NCBI RefSeq assembly: GCF_900107975.1
Contig: NZ_FNVF01000005.1
Location: 113,594-177,593 of the forward strand
Reading direction: 5' to 3'
Origin: Paenibacillus sp. UNC499MF
GTDB taxonomy: Bacteria > Bacillota > Bacilli > Paenibacillales > NBRC-103111
DNA: 64,000 bases
Position 1 is the stretch's first letter; the number at the start of each line of letters is the position of its first letter. A program made the position numbers and the translations under genes. Shown piece after piece: positions 15,816 to 23,703 of the stretch. A model generated the notes under the pieces. It ran no database searches, was not told the DNA's origin, and was given only the letters and a program-made list of their open reading frames with translations.

Positions 15816-16180
15816 ATGTCAACTTTACTTTTGATTATTTTGTGTGTTGGTTACCTCTTTTGGTCTCGAACTGCTCCATACACCATTTCACCAGAAGGGT
15901 ATCCCGTCCCACGCAACGCCATCCTTAAAAAACCATTACGGAATCAGCAGGCACAATCTATGTTTATACAGCTCCCGGCATTCACCAGACAGATGACTTG
16001 AAAAGTAGCTATAAGAGGCAAATTGAAAAACATGGCTGGACTTATGCTGGGGATCTGAGCATGGGCGCAACTTACATTTTTAAAAAATCAGACGGAACAT
16101 TATGGAATGTTTCTATTTACGAAGGCGAGTTCTCCATTTGTCAATTACAATCCAAAACAATTCCTGAATTTGCAAGATAA
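15816..16180 (+). pseudogene. Small membrane-anchored protein gene interrupted by a frameshift
   Basis: Frame one reads MSTLLLIILCVGYLFW, a membrane anchor, then about 23 polar residues up to A6 at 15927-15932. If one more A is supplied there, the frame continues as KTITESAGTIYVYTAPGI and on to HGWTYAGDLSMGATYIFKKS and ends at 16180, giving one protein of about 121 residues. As the sequence stands, frame one ends at 16001 and the second part has its own ATG-less start. A lost A in the homopolymer (real or a sequencing error), or slippage, are the explanations. I do not recognise the family. Confidence 0.55.
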
Positions 16181-16193
16181 ATTCCCGCTCTCT

Positions 16194-16225
16194 AGCCGTT
16201 GCCTATATGGCCCGGCTTTTTATTT
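16194..16225 (+). terminator. Probable terminator after the frameshifted gene
   Basis: AGCCG and CGGCT with an inner GCC/GGC stem around TATAT, followed by TTTTTATTTATTTCTTATTTT, 14 bases after the stop at 16180. Confidence 0.6.
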
Positions 16226-16230
16226 ATTTC

Positions 16231-16404
16231 TTATTTTGTGTGCTCATTTGAATGATTTCTTCTTTTTACTTTTAAAATAAAATCCATGCCAGCTACCAAA
16301 ATCACTATAAAAATAGAATGGATTAAAGGTTTAAGGAACCCCGAATCGTCATAGATAAAGTAAGCTAATATAAAGTTAAAGGCAAAAGTAATAAAATAGG
16401 ACAA
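16231..16404 (-). CDS. Possible small membrane protein (57 aa)
   Basis: A 57-codon minus-strand frame from a TTG at 16404, preceded by GGGAG ten bases upstream. It encodes two hydrophobic helices (FITFAFNFILAYFIYD and LIHSIFIVILVAGMDFIL) and a basic, polar tail (KVKRRNHSNEHTK). The frame could extend upstream by three codons but lacks an ATG; an ATG at about 16426 belongs to another frame, so it may be the end of a larger, decayed gene. I do not recognise a family. It would be two-TM and inside-facing at the C-terminus. Confidence 0.3.
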   Translation of the reverse strand: MSYFITFAFNFILAYFIYDDSGFLKPLIHSIFIVILVAGMDFILKVKRRNHSNEHTK

Positions 16405-16588
16405 AAGGTAATCAACTCCCGTTCATTCTCCTTGGATATATTCATTTAAGAAAACAACCATTTCTCACTTCGTTAAAAAGATTCATACAAAGCTTGCGCT
16501 GATTAATTTTCTAATATGATTCACCCTCTTCTAAACCATACTGCAATTTTTGTCCGGAATTCGGAATATACTCTTAAACGATTTCTCG

Positions 16589-16927
16589 TTATTCTATGAT
16601 GTTTGTATCTTCATCATGTTTGTACTTAGGCAGATTTCCATATTGATCCCGAGCCCCTCCGAGTTGAATCCATTTTTCTCCGTTATGGCTGTACACATAG
16701 GTTACGCTGGGTTCATCTTTGAATTTCACGTAAACAGGGTACGCAGGAGTTTTACTATGCTTTCCCTTGATACTTGAAATTTCCTCGTCGGAGTACTTTT
16801 TTGTCTCTACCAAGTATTTTTTCAACTCTTTTTCATAGTTATTGATATTTATTCGAACGTCTATAAAGTACCAGGAAGGCAGAATTGCCAGTACTCCCAG
16901 AAAATAATAAAGTCTTCTATTTTGCAC
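16589..16927 (-). CDS. DUF3139 family protein
   Basis: A 112-residue protein with an N-terminal membrane anchor (LYYFLGVLAILPSWYFID) and an extracellular domain. The segment from YLVETKKYSDEEISSIKGKH to YPVYVKFKDEPSVTYVYSHN matches DUF3139, a family of short membrane-anchored proteins in Bacillales with no known function. Its closest visible relative is the next gene upstream (17083-17427); the two are tandem paralogues read in the same direction. AT-rich compared with the genes on either side. Confidence 0.8.
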   Translation of the reverse strand: MQNRRLYYFLGVLAILPSWYFIDVRININNYEKELKKYLVETKKYSDEEISSIKGKHSKTPAYPVYVKFKDEPSVTYVYSHNGEKWIQLGGARDQYGNLPKYKHDEDTNIIE

Positions 16928-17082
16928 GGATGGCCCCCCTCTTTTTACAATATCCTCTTAAGATGACTCCAAAAGTTCCGGCGTTCGGATGGTTTACATG
17001 ATTTTCCCCATATAAAAGCTGAGAGCACGGCATGGAAAAAAGGCAGGAAACAGCAGTTTTTTGCAAACGGGGCTTAAAACAA

Positions 17083-17427
17083 TTACAGTGTTTCTTTATC
17101 GGTATGTTTGTGCCGAATGAGGTGCCCGTTGCTATCCAAAGCCGGAGGAGCTTGAAGGTATTTATCGTCCCTGTATATGTAGAGATACGTTACATCGGGT
17201 TCATCTACGAATTTTACATAGATCGGATATCTCGGAGTCTTGCTGATTTTTGCCTGAATGCTGAGGATTTCCTTCTCTTCGTAGCGCTTCGTTTCGGTTA
17301 AATAAGCCAGAATACCTCTTTCAAGTTTATAAAGGGTGTAACGGGAGTAAGCAAAAGGGAAAATCGCAAGAAGCAGGATAACGATCCCGATGATCAAGGA
17401 GGATCTTTTGATTCGGACAGAAGGCAT
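17083..17427 (-). CDS. DUF3139 family protein (paralogue)
   Basis: A 114-residue paralogue of the preceding entry: a TM segment (SLIIGIVILLLAIFPFAYSR), then YLTETKRYEEKEILSIQAKI, SKTPRYPIYVKFVDEPDVTY and a charged C-terminus rich in His and Lys. The two proteins share the order of all conserved blocks, which points to tandem duplication. AGGAGCGGAG precedes the start. No function is known for the family; the shared position suggests membrane-surface proteins made together. Confidence 0.8.
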   Translation of the reverse strand: MPSVRIKRSSLIIGIVILLLAIFPFAYSRYTLYKLERGILAYLTETKRYEEKEILSIQAKISKTPRYPIYVKFVDEPDVTYLYIYRDDKYLQAPPALDSNGHLIRHKHTDKETL

Positions 17428-17565
17428 GAACTCCGCTCCTTTTTCGCCCTAGAGGACCGGGGCAGGATAATTTCATGCTACCGCCGCAAGTACGTTATGT
17501 CAAATTCTGGAACAAACCTTCAACTTCTCACCTCTGCTGCTCGCTCCTATTTCAAAAATCGAACT

Positions 17566-17597
17566 AAAAAAAGCCCCCCGGTCAATAACCGGGGAGC
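17566..17597 (-). terminator. Terminator of the SR1P-ppdK-ccpN-yqfL operon
   Basis: On the minus strand AGCTCCCCGGT...ACCGGGGGGC (17573-17597) forms a GC-rich stem followed by seven U's (17566-17572), about 30 bases after the yqfL stop. Confidence 0.9.
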
Positions 17598-17624
17598 TTC
17601 ACCCAACCGCTCACGCAGTTGGCC

Positions 17625-18443
17625 TTACGCCTGCAAAAACTCGATGATCAGACCCGCCGTCTCTTCGATGGCTTTGTCCGTCACGTCAATGACCGGGCAG
17701 CGGAGACGCTTCGCAATGCTGGAGGCATGCTCCAGCTCCTCGTTGATCCGGTTCATGGTGGCATACTGGGAGCCGAACGGCAGACCCAGCGTCTTCAGCC
17801 GCTCGATCCGGATCTTGAAAAGCTTCTCCGCGTTCATGGTGAGGGCCACGATGCGGCTGCCGGGAAACTCGAACAGTTCCTTCGGAAGCTTCACTTCGGG
17901 CACGAGCGGAAAGTTCGCGACTTTGTAGCCCTTATGCGCCAGGAAGATGCTCAGCGGCGTCTTCGAGGTGCGGGACACGCCGATCAGCACGATGTCGGCT
18001 TTCATCATCGAGGTGGTATCGCGCCCGTCGTCGCATTTGACGGCGAATTCAATGGCCTCGACACGCCGGAAATAGGCGTCGTCGAGCTCGTGCATGAGGC
18101 CGGGCTTGCGGCTCGGCGCCCCGTCGAACGTGTCGATGTACGCCTGCATCATGGGCCCCATGATGTCGATGGCGCGGACGCCCAAGCGGATCGCCTCTTC
18201 TTTCATCATTTCCCGCAGTTCAGGCTGGACGAGCGTGTAAGCGACGAAGCCGCCTTCGCGATGCACTTCCTCCATAATCTCGCGGATTTCATCTTCATGC
18301 TTAATGTGTCCGATGCGCCGCATCTTGACATTGTGGCCGTTAAATTGGCGGATTGTGGCGCGAACGACCGTCTCCGCCGTCTCTCCGACGGAATCGGAGC
18401 AGATTGTGATCGTTTGCTGCGCCTCATGTGCATCCTGAACCAT
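17625..18443 (-). CDS. yqfL: Pyruvate, phosphate dikinase regulatory protein (kinase/pyrophosphorylase)
   Basis: A 272-residue DUF299/PSRP protein. It begins with the family pattern ITICSDSVGETAETVVRA and carries the P-loop-like motif GVSRTSKTPLS in the C-terminal half, followed by KVANFPLVPEVKLP. These bifunctional enzymes use ADP to phosphorylate, and Pi to dephosphorylate, an active-site Thr next to the catalytic His of PPDK, thereby switching it off and on. The target gene ppdK is in the same operon, which makes the assignment firm. Start at 18443 (ATG) lies within the intergenic gap of ccpN; a GTG at 18470 would overlap ccpN and has no good RBS. Confidence 0.95.
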   Translation of the reverse strand: MVQDAHEAQQTITICSDSVGETAETVVRATIRQFNGHNVKMRRIGHIKHEDEIREIMEEVHREGGFVAYTLVQPELREMMKEEAIRLGVRAIDIMGPMMQAYIDTFDGAPSRKPGLMHELDDAYFRRVEAIEFAVKCDDGRDTTSMMKADIVLIGVSRTSKTPLSIFLAHKGYKVANFPLVPEVKLPKELFEFPGSRIVALTMNAEKLFKIRIERLKTLGLPFGSQYATMNRINEELEHASSIAKRLRCPVIDVTDKAIEETAGLIIEFLQA

Positions 18444-18463
18444 CCGGTATGTGTTCCCCTTCC

Positions 18464-19105
18464 TTACCACTTCCTGGCTGCGTCGAGCAGCACTTTGGTC
18501 ATTGTTGTTTTGGAGATGCGCCCTACCACTTCCAGAGACGGCGTATCGGTGCCGTTCTCATGCGGCACGACCACAGGCAGCATATCGACCTGGTTCTCCG
18601 CCATCTTGCGGGCGGCTTCGATGACGTCGTCATCAGGAGTCACCGTAACAAGCTGCGGCCTGCGCGTCATGACCAGCGAAACCGGCATGGAGGCGGCCGC
18701 AGGGTTGCCCAGTGTCACTTTCAGCAGGTCTTTCGGCGAAATGACACCGAGCAGCATGCCTTCTTCATCCGCTACGACCAGACCGCCCACGTTATCCACA
18801 AAAAGGGCGACGACGGCGTCGCCCACGGTAGCGGTTTTGCGTACGATGACAGGCATGGACTGCACCTGCTTCACTTTCAGTTTCAGCCCGCCCGCCTGTT
18901 CTTCGCGAAACGACTGGTTCGGAAAATAACCGACCTTCGGCTTCGCGTTGATATGGCCGAGCATCACCAGAAGAGACAGATCCGAACGGATGGTCGGACG
19001 GCTTACACCGAGCTGTTCGGCAATCTGCTCCCCGGTTATGGGCGCTTGCTTATGAATGAGTTCCAGAATTTCCATCTGGCGCTGAGACAGCTGTATGACG
19101 CTCAC
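18464..19105 (-). CDS. ccpN: Transcriptional repressor CcpN (HTH plus CBS pair)
   Basis: A 213-residue protein with an N-terminal winged HTH (QMEILELIHKQAPITGEQIA, EQLGVSRPTIRSDLSLLVML) and two CBS domains (about 85-205; e.g. VGDAVVALFVDNVGGLVVAD and MPVVVP-type strands). This is the CcpN architecture. In B. subtilis CcpN represses gapB, pckA and the sRNA SR1 during glycolytic growth and is co-transcribed with yqfL, as here. The start is GTG at 19105, matched by alignment of MSVIQLSQRQ with the family start; the AGGA overlaps the codon, so initiation signals are weak and it may depend on coupling. Confidence 0.95.
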   Translation of the reverse strand: MSVIQLSQRQMEILELIHKQAPITGEQIAEQLGVSRPTIRSDLSLLVMLGHINAKPKVGYFPNQSFREEQAGGLKLKVKQVQSMPVIVRKTATVGDAVVALFVDNVGGLVVADEEGMLLGVISPKDLLKVTLGNPAAASMPVSLVMTRRPQLVTVTPDDDVIEAARKMAENQVDMLPVVVPHENGTDTPSLEVVGRISKTTMTKVLLDAARKW

Positions 19106-19165
19106 TCCTCACGGGCGGATTCCCGCAGGTGAATCGGGTATATCTCCATGATATATAAAATGCGG

Positions 19166-21856
19166 TCAGGATACAATCTTTTGCTGCCCCGAGGCGGCTT
19201 CTTCCGCGGCGATCTCGATTTCGGCCTGCGCGGCCGCTATGCGGGCAAGCGGCACGCGGTAAGGGGAGCAGGACACGTAATCGAGCCCGGTTTCCCGGCA
19301 GAACCGGATCGATTTCGGGTCGCCGCCGTGCTCGCCGCAGACGCCGGTTTTGAGCTTTGGCTTCGCGGCGCGCGCACGGGTAACGGCCAGTTCGATCAAC
19401 TGGCCGACGCCGTCGCGGTCAAGCACCTGGAACGGATTGTCAGGCAGCAGCTTGCTGTCGACGTAATGCGTGAGGAATTTGCCCTCCGCGTCGTCGCGAC
19501 TGTAGCCGAACGTCATCTGCGTCAGATCGTTCGTGCCGAACGAGAAGAAGTCGGCATGCTGCACGATCTGCGGTGCGGTCAGAGCCGCCCGCGGCACTTC
19601 GATCATCGTGCCGACGCGGTAGCTCACCTGGGCGCGCAGATCGCCGAGCATGCGGTCCGCGACCTGGTCGACCAGCGCGCGCATAATGCGCAGTTCGTTG
19701 GCGTGTCCCACGAGCGGGATCATAATTTCCGGCGAGACGTCCACGCCGTCTTTCAGGCAGGCCAGGGCCGCCCCGAATATCGCTTCTATCTGCATGCTGT
19801 AAATTTCGGGGAACAGGATGCCCAGCCGGCAGCCCCGCTGCCCCAGCATCGGGTTCACTTCGTGCAGGCCGCGTACTTTGCGGATCAGGAACTCCAGCTT
19901 CTGCAGCTCGGCATCCGGACCGGAAACGCCGGTCCGTGCGGCGGTAAGCTGAGCATGGCGGGCCACAAGCTCCTCCAGGTTCGGGAGAAACTCGTGCAGA
20001 GGCGGGTCCAGCAGCCGGATCGTTACCGGCAGGCCGGCCATCGCGCGGAAGATGGCGTCAAAGTCCCCCTGCTGCATCGGCAGCAGCTTCTCCAGCGCGG
20101 CTCCGCGGGCCTCATCCGAGTCTGCCAGAATCATCTCCTGGACGATAGGCAGCCGCTGCGGCGAGAGGAACATGTGCTCCGTGCGGCACAGGCCGACGCC
20201 TTCCGCTCCGAAGCTGCGCGCTTTCGCCGCGTCTTCGGGATTGTCCGCGTTGGCGTACACCTTCATCTGCCGCACGTCGTCCGCCCACTGCAGCATGAGC
20301 TGAAGCTCGGCGGACATGTCCGCTTCCTTGAGCGGCACTTCGCCGATCATGACGCGCCCCGTGGCGCCGTCGATCGTGAGCCAGTCGCCTTCGCGGATCG
20401 CCTGCCCGCCGATGGCGGCCTGCTTCTCCTCGCTGTCGATGGCCAGCAGCTCGCAGCCGCAGACGCACGGCTTGCCCATACCGCGCGCAACGACCGCCGC
20501 ATGGCTCGTCATGCCGCCGCGGGAAGTCAGCACGCCCCGTGCCGCGAGTACGCCGTGGATATCTTCCGGCGTCGTTTCCGTGCGGACGAGAATGACGGCT
20601 TTGCCCGCGCGGGCCCAGGCGTCGGCTTCGTCCGCCGTGAAGACGGCCTGTCCGCAGGCCGCTCCCGGCGATGCCGGAAGGCCCGTCGCCAGCGCGGCCG
20701 GAGCTTCGCTTTCATCCAGGCTCGGATGAAGGAGCTGATCCAGGTGCGAAGGCTCTACGCGTAGCAGCGCCTCTTCCTTCGTCAGGATGCCCGCCTGGAC
20801 GAGTTCTACGGCGATTCTCATGGCCGCTTGAGCCGTTCTTTTGCCGTTGCGCGTCTGGAGCATGTAGAGCGTCCCGTTTTCAACCGTGAATTCGATGTCC
20901 TGCATATCCCGGTAGTGCTTCTCCAGCAGCTCCGCCATCCCCACAAGCTTCTCGTAAACGGCAGGCATGTCCCCCGCGAGCTTGGCGATCGGCTGCGGCG
21001 TGCGTACGCCCGCGACGACGTCTTCTCCCTGCGCATTCGTCAGGTATTCGCCGAACAGGACTCTCTCTCCCGTGCTCGGATTCCGTGTAAACACAACGCC
21101 CGTGCCGCTTTCTTCGTTAAGATTGCCGAACACCATCGCCTGAATATTGACGGCGGTTCCCTGTTCGTCCGGGATTCCGTTCAAACGGCGGTAAATTTGG
21201 GCGCGCTGGTTGTTCCAGGAACGGAAAACCGCTTCGACGGCCAGCCGGAGCTGCTCGTAAACGTCCTGCGGAAACGGAACGCCCGCTCTTTTCAGAATAA
21301 GGGCTTTATACGTGCCGATCAGCTCCTGCCAGTCTTCCGCCCGGATCTCCTGGTCGGATTCCGTCCCGGCGGCCTGTTTCAGCGCGTGAAGTTTTTTCTC
21401 GAACCAGGCTCCCTCGATTCCGAAAACGACGCTGCCGAACATCTGGATCAGGCGGCGGTAGCAGTCATAGGCGAACCTCGGGTTTTTCGTGGCGGCGGCC
21501 AATCCTTCCACCGTGTCGTCGTTAAGGCCGAGGTTCAGAATCGTGTCCATCATGCCCGGCATGGATGTGACCGAACCGGAGCGGACCGAGACGAGGAGCG
21601 GCGAAGCCGCGTCCCCGAAACGCTGTCCTTTGCTCTGTTCAAGCTCCGCCATCGCTTCGCGCACTTCCGCGAGCAGTCCGTCCGGCAGCCGGCTTTCTAT
21701 ATAGTAAGCTCTGCAAGCTTCCGTAGTCAGAGTGAATCCCGGGGGAACGGCAAGCCCCGCCCGGGTCATTTCGGCCAAATTGGCGCCCTTGCCGCCAAGA
21801 AGCCCCGCTAGTGATTGATTTCCCTCATAAAAATGCATCAGCCATTGCTTGCTCAT
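19166..21856 (-). CDS. ppdK: Pyruvate, phosphate dikinase
   Basis: An 896-residue PPDK, full length. The N-terminal ATP-grasp part starts with HFYEGNQSLAGLLGGKGANL; the central phosphohistidine domain has GGMTSHAAVVARG with catalytic His452 and the regulatory Thr450 two residues before it; the C-terminal TIM barrel that handles PEP/pyruvate has TGVCGEHGGDP with Cys840 at the active site. It interconverts ATP + Pi + pyruvate and AMP + PPi + PEP and can serve gluconeogenesis. GAGGGAG precedes the ATG. Neighbours ccpN and yqfL supply transcriptional and covalent control. The start overlaps the SR1P-like gene by 32 bases. Confidence 0.97.
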   Translation of the reverse strand: MSKQWLMHFYEGNQSLAGLLGGKGANLAEMTRAGLAVPPGFTLTTEACRAYYIESRLPDGLLAEVREAMAELEQSKGQRFGDAASPLLVSVRSGSVTSMPGMMDTILNLGLNDDTVEGLAAATKNPRFAYDCYRRLIQMFGSVVFGIEGAWFEKKLHALKQAAGTESDQEIRAEDWQELIGTYKALILKRAGVPFPQDVYEQLRLAVEAVFRSWNNQRAQIYRRLNGIPDEQGTAVNIQAMVFGNLNEESGTGVVFTRNPSTGERVLFGEYLTNAQGEDVVAGVRTPQPIAKLAGDMPAVYEKLVGMAELLEKHYRDMQDIEFTVENGTLYMLQTRNGKRTAQAAMRIAVELVQAGILTKEEALLRVEPSHLDQLLHPSLDESEAPAALATGLPASPGAACGQAVFTADEADAWARAGKAVILVRTETTPEDIHGVLAARGVLTSRGGMTSHAAVVARGMGKPCVCGCELLAIDSEEKQAAIGGQAIREGDWLTIDGATGRVMIGEVPLKEADMSAELQLMLQWADDVRQMKVYANADNPEDAAKARSFGAEGVGLCRTEHMFLSPQRLPIVQEMILADSDEARGAALEKLLPMQQGDFDAIFRAMAGLPVTIRLLDPPLHEFLPNLEELVARHAQLTAARTGVSGPDAELQKLEFLIRKVRGLHEVNPMLGQRGCRLGILFPEIYSMQIEAIFGAALACLKDGVDVSPEIMIPLVGHANELRIMRALVDQVADRMLGDLRAQVSYRVGTMIEVPRAALTAPQIVQHADFFSFGTNDLTQMTFGYSRDDAEGKFLTHYVDSKLLPDNPFQVLDRDGVGQLIELAVTRARAAKPKLKTGVCGEHGGDPKSIRFCRETGLDYVSCSPYRVPLARIAAAQAEIEIAAEEAASGQQKIVS

Positions 21857-22016
21857 TGTGTCCCACTCCCTCTTTGTCTACGGCCGCCCGGCAGGCGCCA
21901 TCTTTACATTGCGTGTAATACAAAGTCACTTTCTCCGTATCCAATTCCCCGACGATCTCATTGCACCATTTGCAGAGCAGAGTTCCCAGCATGACGTCCG
22001 ATTTCGCCTTGCTCAT
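21825..22016 (-). CDS. sr1P: SR1P-like small protein (GapA-binding peptide family)
   Basis: A 63-residue protein with MLGTLLCKWCNEIVGELDTE followed by KVTLYYTQC and a second Cys in KDGAC. The pattern GTxxCxxCxxxI..EKVTxLYxxC is that of SR1P, the peptide encoded on the dual-function RNA SR1 that binds GapA and promotes RNase J1 interaction in B. subtilis. The family's usual start would be the Met at 21992, so this has an 11-residue N-terminal and a ~25-residue C-terminal extension. Start at 22016 is 11 bases after AGGAG; an ATG at 22025 is only two bases after it. Leads into ppdK with overlap, a link not found in B. subtilis. Confidence 0.65.
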   Translation of the reverse strand: MSKAKSDVMLGTLLCKWCNEIVGELDTEKVTLYYTQCKDGACRAAVDKEGVGHNEQAMADAFL

Positions 22017-22064
22017 TGTTTTCATCGCTCCTCTGTGATTGGTTGTTGGTTCTTAATGAAGATA

Positions 22065-22150
22065 TATGACGTCATAATCCCGTTCATGATGAAATCCCTT
22101 TCATTCTTTTAAAAAAAGAGGAAAGTTCGTCCCATCATGAGCATAACATG
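22065..22150 (-). promoter_or_regulatory. Candidate CcpN or other operators upstream of the SR1P-ppdK operon
   Basis: TATGACGTCATA at 22065-22076 is a perfect 12-base palindrome, 50-60 bases upstream of the SR1P start. At 22140-22150 the minus strand reads CATGTTATGCT, which agrees with the published CcpN box TRTGHYATAYW at nine of eleven positions. Both lie in the divergent region between SR1P-ppdK and glpX. Assignment to CcpN is inference from gene context. Confidence 0.4.
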
Positions 22151-22193
22151 CAGCATTTGGGCTGCATATTTCAAAATAATCCTCAAACAAGGA

Positions 22194-22263
22194 TTGATTT
22201 CACTTATTTTATATCATATATTAGTATTTAGTACAACACATTAATTTAAATATGAGTCATATT
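22194..22263 (+). promoter_or_regulatory. Sigma-A promoter of glpX with a downstream palindrome
   Basis: TTGATT (22194-22199), 17 bases, TATATT (22217-22222) is a good promoter pointing to glpX. About 30 bases on, AATATGAGTCATATT (22249-22263) is a perfect 15-base palindrome whose core TATGA-G-TCATA resembles the one at 22065-22076. A repressor bound there would sit just downstream of the transcription start. Confidence 0.6.
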
Positions 22264-22287
22264 AAACGTGTGGAGGGAAAACAGAAG

Positions 22288-23262
22288 ATGCAGAGAGAAC
22301 TGTCTTTGGAAATTGTACGCGTGACGGAAGCCGCGGCACTTGCGGCCGCCCGCTGGATGGGGCGCGGGGATAAGAACGAGGCGGACGGTGCCGCTACAGC
22401 CGCCATGAGGGAATCCTTCCGTTCCGTTTCCATGAAAGGAACCGTCGTGATCGGCGAAGGCGAAATGGACGAGGCGCCCATGCTCTATATCGGAGAGAGC
22501 GTAGGCAGCGGGGACGGCCCCGAAGTCGACATTGCCGTCGATCCCGTGGAAGGCACAGAGCTCGTTTCCAAAGCGCTCAACAATGCCCTCGCGGTTATCG
22601 CGGTAGCAGACAAAGGCAAACTCCTGCATGCGCCCGATATGTATATGGAGAAGCTGGCCGTTGGCACCGCGCTTTGCGGAAAGCTGAGCCTGGACGAGCC
22701 GCTGGAGAAGACGCTTCGGGCGGCGGCCCGCCTGCTCGACAAGAACATCGCCGATCTGACGGTGTCGATCCTCGACCGCGAACGCCATGCGGAGCACATC
22801 GCCGTGCTGCGACGGGTCGGCGTCCGGCTCAAGCTGCTCAGCGACGGCGACGTGGCCGGAGCGATGGCGCCGGCATTCCCCGAATCCGGCGTCGATCTCT
22901 ACATCGGCTCCGGCGGCGCGCCGGAAGGCGTGCTGGCCGCGGCCGCGCTGCAATGTCTGGGCGGCGAGCTGCAGGGCCGCCTCATGCCGTCCGGCGAAGA
23001 AGACGCGGCGCGCTGCCGCGCGATGGGCATCGACGATCCGGCGAAGCTGCTGCGCCTGCCGGATATGATCGGCGACGACGATGTTATCTTCGCCGCAACG
23101 GGCATTACGCCGGGCGATTTCCTGGGCGGCGTGCGTTTTCTCTCCGCCGAGCGGGCGGAAACGCACTCCATCGTCATGCGCGCGAAAACGCGGACGATCC
23201 GGTATGTCCGCTCGATTCACCATCTGCCGAGCAAGCCGGTGGCGATGGCGGTGGTGGGTTAG
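22288..23262 (+). CDS. glpX: Class II fructose-1,6-bisphosphatase
   Basis: A 324-residue GlpX protein, the usual length. Signatures include EAAALAAARWMGRGDKNEAD near the start, the metal/substrate site GEGEMDEAPMLYIGE, VDIAVDPVEGTE and GSGGAPEGVLAAAALQCLGG. It hydrolyses fructose-1,6-bisphosphate to fructose-6-phosphate with Mn2+/Mg2+ in gluconeogenesis. I set the start at 22288 (MQRELSLEIVRVTEAAA, GGAGG 12 bases upstream) because this is the family start; the ATG at 22252 lies in the operator-like palindrome. Divergent from the SR1P-ppdK-ccpN operon, which gives a coherent gluconeogenic block. Confidence 0.95.
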   Translation: MQRELSLEIVRVTEAAALAAARWMGRGDKNEADGAATAAMRESFRSVSMKGTVVIGEGEMDEAPMLYIGESVGSGDGPEVDIAVDPVEGTELVSKALNNALAVIAVADKGKLLHAPDMYMEKLAVGTALCGKLSLDEPLEKTLRAAARLLDKNIADLTVSILDRERHAEHIAVLRRVGVRLKLLSDGDVAGAMAPAFPESGVDLYIGSGGAPEGVLAAAALQCLGGELQGRLMPSGEEDAARCRAMGIDDPAKLLRLPDMIGDDDVIFAATGITPGDFLGGVRFLSAERAETHSIVMRAKTRTIRYVRSIHHLPSKPVAMAVVG

Positions 23263-23283
23263 GCTCTGAGTTGATTAAGCAGA

Positions 23284-23317
23284 AAAAGGACGCGATCATT
23301 CGGATCGCGTCCTTTTT
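23284..23317 (+). terminator. Terminator after glpX
   Basis: AAAGGACGCGAT and ATCGCGTCCTTT form a 12-bp stem with a seven-base loop, followed by T's, about 20 bases beyond the glpX stop. A-run upstream makes it partly bidirectional. Confidence 0.92.
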
Positions 23318-23564
23318 CTGTTTGTTGCGGCTTTCCCGGAATCGGGCCGTGCAGCCGGGCCGCTTTGAAAGCTGTTCCGCTTTCCCGGAGACACCGGCCG
23401 CCGCTAAATTAGATTGCCCTCACTATACCATTGAACGTTCGCGCAAGGTTACCATCCACGCAAAAACGGCTATGTATTTTCATGGCCGGCTGACCGGCCG
23501 ATAGGTGCGGCGTCAAAACCTAATCCATACGTAACGGGAACGTTCTTTCATCTCCCGTAAAACG

Positions 23565-23612
23565 CCGAACACCTCCCCGGAATCGGAAATCCGATTTCAG
23601 GGAGGTGTTCGG
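23565..23612 (-). terminator. Long hairpin, probable terminator of the SLH gene
   Basis: CCGAACACCTCCCC pairs with GGGAGGTGTTCGG around an inner ATCGGAAATCCGAT dyad, giving a stem of about 20 bp. On the minus strand it is followed by CGTTTTACGG, about 90 bases past the stop of the 23704-24624 gene. Confidence 0.65.
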
Positions 23613-23703
23613 GATGCCGGGCGGGCATCGTCCTAAGTCCGGGACAATGGAGAAGACTCTCTTCCCCTTGTGCCGGACCGGCGGGATTTCAGGCTCCGGC
23701 CGT

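Larger units (their letters stand above)
23263..23703. other. Intergenic region with two terminators
   Basis: Between convergent glpX and the SLH protein gene. It holds the terminators at 23284-23317 and 23565-23612. The 245 bases between them have no gene, RNA or repeat that I can recognise. Confidence 0.5.

Noticed and set aside
19148..20764. 538-codon plus-strand ORF
   Set aside because: It lies antisense to ppdK, has no RBS or domain, and is an effect of GC-rich codon positions.
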